The position numbers and the translations under genes were made by a program. A model generated the notes under the pieces. The model did not search any database and was not told where the DNA came from. It saw only the letters and a program-made list of their open reading frames with translations. A DNA stretch of 64,000 bases. Origin: Cryomorphaceae bacterium. GTDB lineage: Bacteria > Bacteroidota > Bacteroidia > Flavobacteriales_D > Sanyastnellaceae. Of this stretch, positions 62,240 through 64,000 are shown piece by piece. Where the stretch lies: contig WGNM01000011.1 in the NCBI GenBank assembly GCA_016124575.1, positions 1 through 64,000 on the forward strand, written 5' to 3'. Within the stretch, counting starts at the first letter, position 1; each line of letters begins with the position of its first letter.

Positions 62240-63229
62240 ATGAAAATTCTTTCAAAGTGGGTTCAACGGAATCATTTCCGATTTTTGAGAAGACTGCGGC
62301 CCTTGGTCGCGGTCTTTAATATGACCCATAAAGACGACTTGTTGTACCTTCAACCTCGCTACGATCGCATCCAACTCAAAAAAAAATGGTGGAATACCAT
62401 CTCTTCTAAAGACTTCTTCAACATCCCCAATACTCCCCTTTTGTTTGACGTTGAAGACGCTGCCAACCACCTCTACAAAGAACCTTTTTTTCAATCTCTT
62501 TCATCGCAACAACAAGAGGCCCTAAACTCCTGGAGTTCGAATGGTTATGCCCATTTGGAAGGATTCTTCTCATCTGACGAGGCCGATGAAATGAGGAAAA
62601 TTACCGATGCCATGTTCGACAACGATGCCGATAAATGGCGATTCGGTAATCGGCGCGTAAAAGGTGTTTTTGAAAATAAACGCCTGTGGGATTTTGCGCA
62701 CGATGCACGGCTAACCGCCATCCTGAATAGCTTGATGGGAGAGCGCGTACAAATTCTCAATAGCATACACTTCCAACAAGGCGACGAGCAGCCCATTCAT
62801 TCCGATTCGTTCTATATGACCACCTTTCCTGTGGGACGGCTGATTGGGTTGTGGGTGGCATTGGAAGACATCCACCCCGACTCTGGGGTGCTGCGATACT
62901 ACCCCGGTTCACATCGCTTGCCTTACATTCAAAATGCCGATCTCGATAACAATGGCAACTGGTTTTTAACCGGCAACAAGGGTGAACAGGATTATGAAGA
63001 AAAAATCAAATCACAAATCGAAATACGCAAGCTTTCAGAGGTGAAACACTTGCCTAAAAAAGGCGATATCCTGCTCTGGCACGCCAATTTGCTTCATGGC
63101 GGAAGCAAACTCATCGACCCTTCTCGAACGCGCAAAAGCATGGTGTGCCACTATATCGCTTCCAACGCCATTTGCTACCATGAAAATTCACAACGTCCGG
63201 CCCTAAAACCCCAACCTTTCGGCAACTAA
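62240..63229 (+). CDS. phytanoyl-CoA dioxygenase (PhyH)-family protein
   Basis: A 329-residue Fe(II)/2-oxoglutarate-dependent dioxygenase. It has the iron facial triad HSD (His187, Asp189, in QPIHSDSFYMTTFP) and a distal His in the LLHGG stretch (DILLWHANLLHGGSKL), followed by an Arg for 2-oxoglutarate (SRTRKSMVCHY). The first 60 residues are a basic N-terminal extension (NHFRFLRRLRPL). The true substrate is unknown; PhyH family members hydroxylate lipids, amino acids or small natural products. It is a stand-alone gene with a terminator just downstream. Confidence 0.85.
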   Translation: MKILSKWVQRNHFRFLRRLRPLVAVFNMTHKDDLLYLQPRYDRIQLKKKWWNTISSKDFFNIPNTPLLFDVEDAANHLYKEPFFQSLSSQQQEALNSWSSNGYAHLEGFFSSDEADEMRKITDAMFDNDADKWRFGNRRVKGVFENKRLWDFAHDARLTAILNSLMGERVQILNSIHFQQGDEQPIHSDSFYMTTFPVGRLIGLWVALEDIHPDSGVLRYYPGSHRLPYIQNADLDNNGNWFLTGNKGEQDYEEKIKSQIEIRKLSEVKHLPKKGDILLWHANLLHGGSKLIDPSRTRKSMVCHYIASNAICYHENSQRPALKPQPFGN

Positions 63230-63249
63230 CATCCTCTCCTTGTTCGTTC

Positions 63250-63298
63250 AACCCCGAATTTAATCCACTCACCCTGTTTTGTGAATTGATTCGGGGTT
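63250..63298 (+). terminator. hairpin terminator of the PhyH gene
   Basis: A 10-bp stem, AACCCCGAAT (63250-63259) with ATTCGGGGTT (63289-63298), and a long loop that can fold further. It ends just before the TetR promoter region. Confidence 0.7.
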
Positions 63299-63330
63299 TA
63301 TTGTCTTCATTTGTACACGATTTACACATC

Positions 63331-63358
63331 GGAAACATTTTACACTTTATTTGTTTCC
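63331..63358. promoter_or_regulatory. 7-bp inverted repeat, possible TetR operator
   Basis: GGAAACA (63331-63337) and TGTTTCC (63352-63358) are perfect inverse copies 14 bp apart. They cover the -33 element of the TetR gene, as expected for autoregulation by a dimeric repressor. Confidence 0.45.
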
Positions 63359-63383
63359 CTGTTTATTTTTGTGCATACCTTTG
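63350..63383 (+). promoter_or_regulatory. promoter of the TetR-family gene
   Basis: TTTG (63350-63353), 22 bp, then TACCTTTG (63376-63383). It ends 5 nt before the ATG at 63389, suggesting a leaderless message. Confidence 0.65.
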
Positions 63384-63388
63384 CCGCC

Positions 63389-64000
63389 ATGGAAGAAAAG
63401 CTAGAAAAAATCATCGCCGACGCTACCGCCCTGTTTATGAAATACGGGGTAAAAAGTGTCAACATGGATGACGTAGCTCGCCACCTGGGGATGAGTAAGA
63501 AGACGTTATACAAATACGTGTCAGACAAAGAAGACTTGGTTCGCAGGGCGATGAATCACCATTGTGAGGTTGAAGACAAGGCAATACAAGTAATTCACCA
63601 GCAAAATTTGAATGCCATCGACGAGGCATTTGAGGTGATGCGGATGGTCATCAACATGATCAAAGATCTGAATCCTTCGGTGGCATACGACATCACGAAA
63701 TACCATCCAGAGCTGATGCGCGAAATGGAATGCAACCGTCATGGCATGGTGTTTCAAACGATGAAAAGCAACATGGAGAAAGGAATCAAAGAGGGTTTTT
63801 ACCGCGACGATTTAGATACCGACATCATCGCCAATCTCTACGTCTCTTCGATAAATGCCATTTTCACGCAATTCATAACACAAGAAGGGGCGCATCCTTT
63901 TCATGTGATTTACCTTGAAATGTTCCGCTATCACATCCGCGGCATCGCCAGCGAGAAGGGCATTCAATACCTCATCGAAAAAGTCAAAAACGAAAAATAC
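63389..64000 (+). CDS. TetR/AcrR-family transcriptional regulator, cut by window end
   Basis: 204 codons from the ATG at 63389, open to the last base of the window. Since most TetR proteins are about 200 residues, the stop should lie very close by. The N-terminal helix-turn-helix is clear: KLEKIIADATALFMKYGVKS then MDDVARHLGMSKKTLYKYVS (about 4-48). The rest is the all-helical ligand-binding and dimer domain, with no known ligand. The promoter upstream has a GGAAACA-N14-TGTTTCC repeat over its -33 element, which fits self-repression. The genes it controls are probably further downstream, outside the window. Confidence 0.9.
   Translation, partial: MEEKLEKIIADATALFMKYGVKSVNMDDVARHLGMSKKTLYKYVSDKEDLVRRAMNHHCEVEDKAIQVIHQQNLNAIDEAFEVMRMVINMIKDLNPSVAYDITKYHPELMREMECNRHGMVFQTMKSNMEKGIKEGFYRDDLDTDIIANLYVSSINAIFTQFITQEGAHPFHVIYLEMFRYHIRGIASEKGIQYLIEKVKNEKY

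Overview
The window looks like a chromosomal segment of a Bacteroidota bacterium, most likely in or near the Flavobacteriales. Four things point that way: seven large secreted proteins with C-terminal type IX secretion (T9SS, 'por') sorting tails; promoters of the Bacteroidota form TTTG/TTG-N19-22-TAnnTTTG; lineage-typical proteins (MurF-alanine racemase fusion, the long amidophosphoribosyltransferase form, DUF4292, DUF2490, DUF5522); and almost no Shine-Dalgarno sequences. I saw no rRNA, tRNA, CRISPR array or phage module.

Layout. 0-0.3 kb: the 3' end of an IS1595/ISXO2-type transposase. 0.5-2.6 kb: prs-rplY-pth (+). 2.6-4.3 kb: an ECF sigma factor with its membrane anti-sigma partner (-). 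4.4-6.7 kb: yicC-gmk-nadD and a 48-codon gene (-). 6.8-10.2 kb: a secreted metallopeptidase-like protein with thirteen 26-residue Cys-rich repeats (-). 10.5-16.7 kb: a polyprenyl diphosphate synthase, a MORN-type lipoprotein, a LysM glucosaminidase, and a hybrid propeller/LytS-type histidine kinase followed by a LytTR response regulator (+). 16.9-19.2 kb: the tyrosine-degradation pair hmgA-hppD. 19.3-21.4 kb: a lipoprotein and a double-ATPase ABC protein. 21.5-26.2 kb: a 1583-residue T9SS cargo. 26.3-32.4 kb: an enoyl-CoA hydratase, then dut, a sugar nucleotidyltransferase, a TPR lipoprotein, a DUF4292 lipoprotein and an EnvC-like protein, an envelope-building run. 33.0-35.3 kb: a TonB-plug-only protein, an ECF sigma factor and an anti-sigma-like protein. 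35.7-40.8 kb: a small membrane protein, a large outer-membrane protein, a DUF2490 protein and a lipoprotein. 40.8-43.9 kb: tdk and murF-alr. 44.0-52.9 kb: three T9SS cargos, a T9SS tail fossil and a repeat-filled intergenic stretch. 53.0-55.7 kb: purF and a PLP enzyme, tail to tail. 55.8-59.7 kb: two more T9SS cargos. 59.9-64.0 kb: a DUF5522 protein, hutU, a PhyH-type dioxygenase and a TetR regulator cut by the window end.

Themes. Housekeeping operons (nucleotide, PRPP, peptidoglycan and tRNA metabolism) alternate with recently remodelled surface-protein loci. Several housekeeping promoters place the -7 box only 4-8 nt before the ATG, implying leaderless mRNAs. The least conventional stretches are: (i) the intergenic region at 32.5-33.0 kb, with a canonical promoter, a G-quadruplex motif, a perfect 18-bp tandem duplication and a 17-bp palindrome ahead of the plug/sigma/anti-sigma cassette; (ii) the 46.9-49.4 kb locus, with a signal-peptide/T9SS-tail mini-ORF, a cargo gene whose base composition appears to change near its sorting domain, and ~127-bp repeats carrying terminator-like hairpins; and (iii) a subtilisin-like protease with Glu where the catalytic Asp is expected. 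All functions here come from reading motifs by eye; no database search was run.
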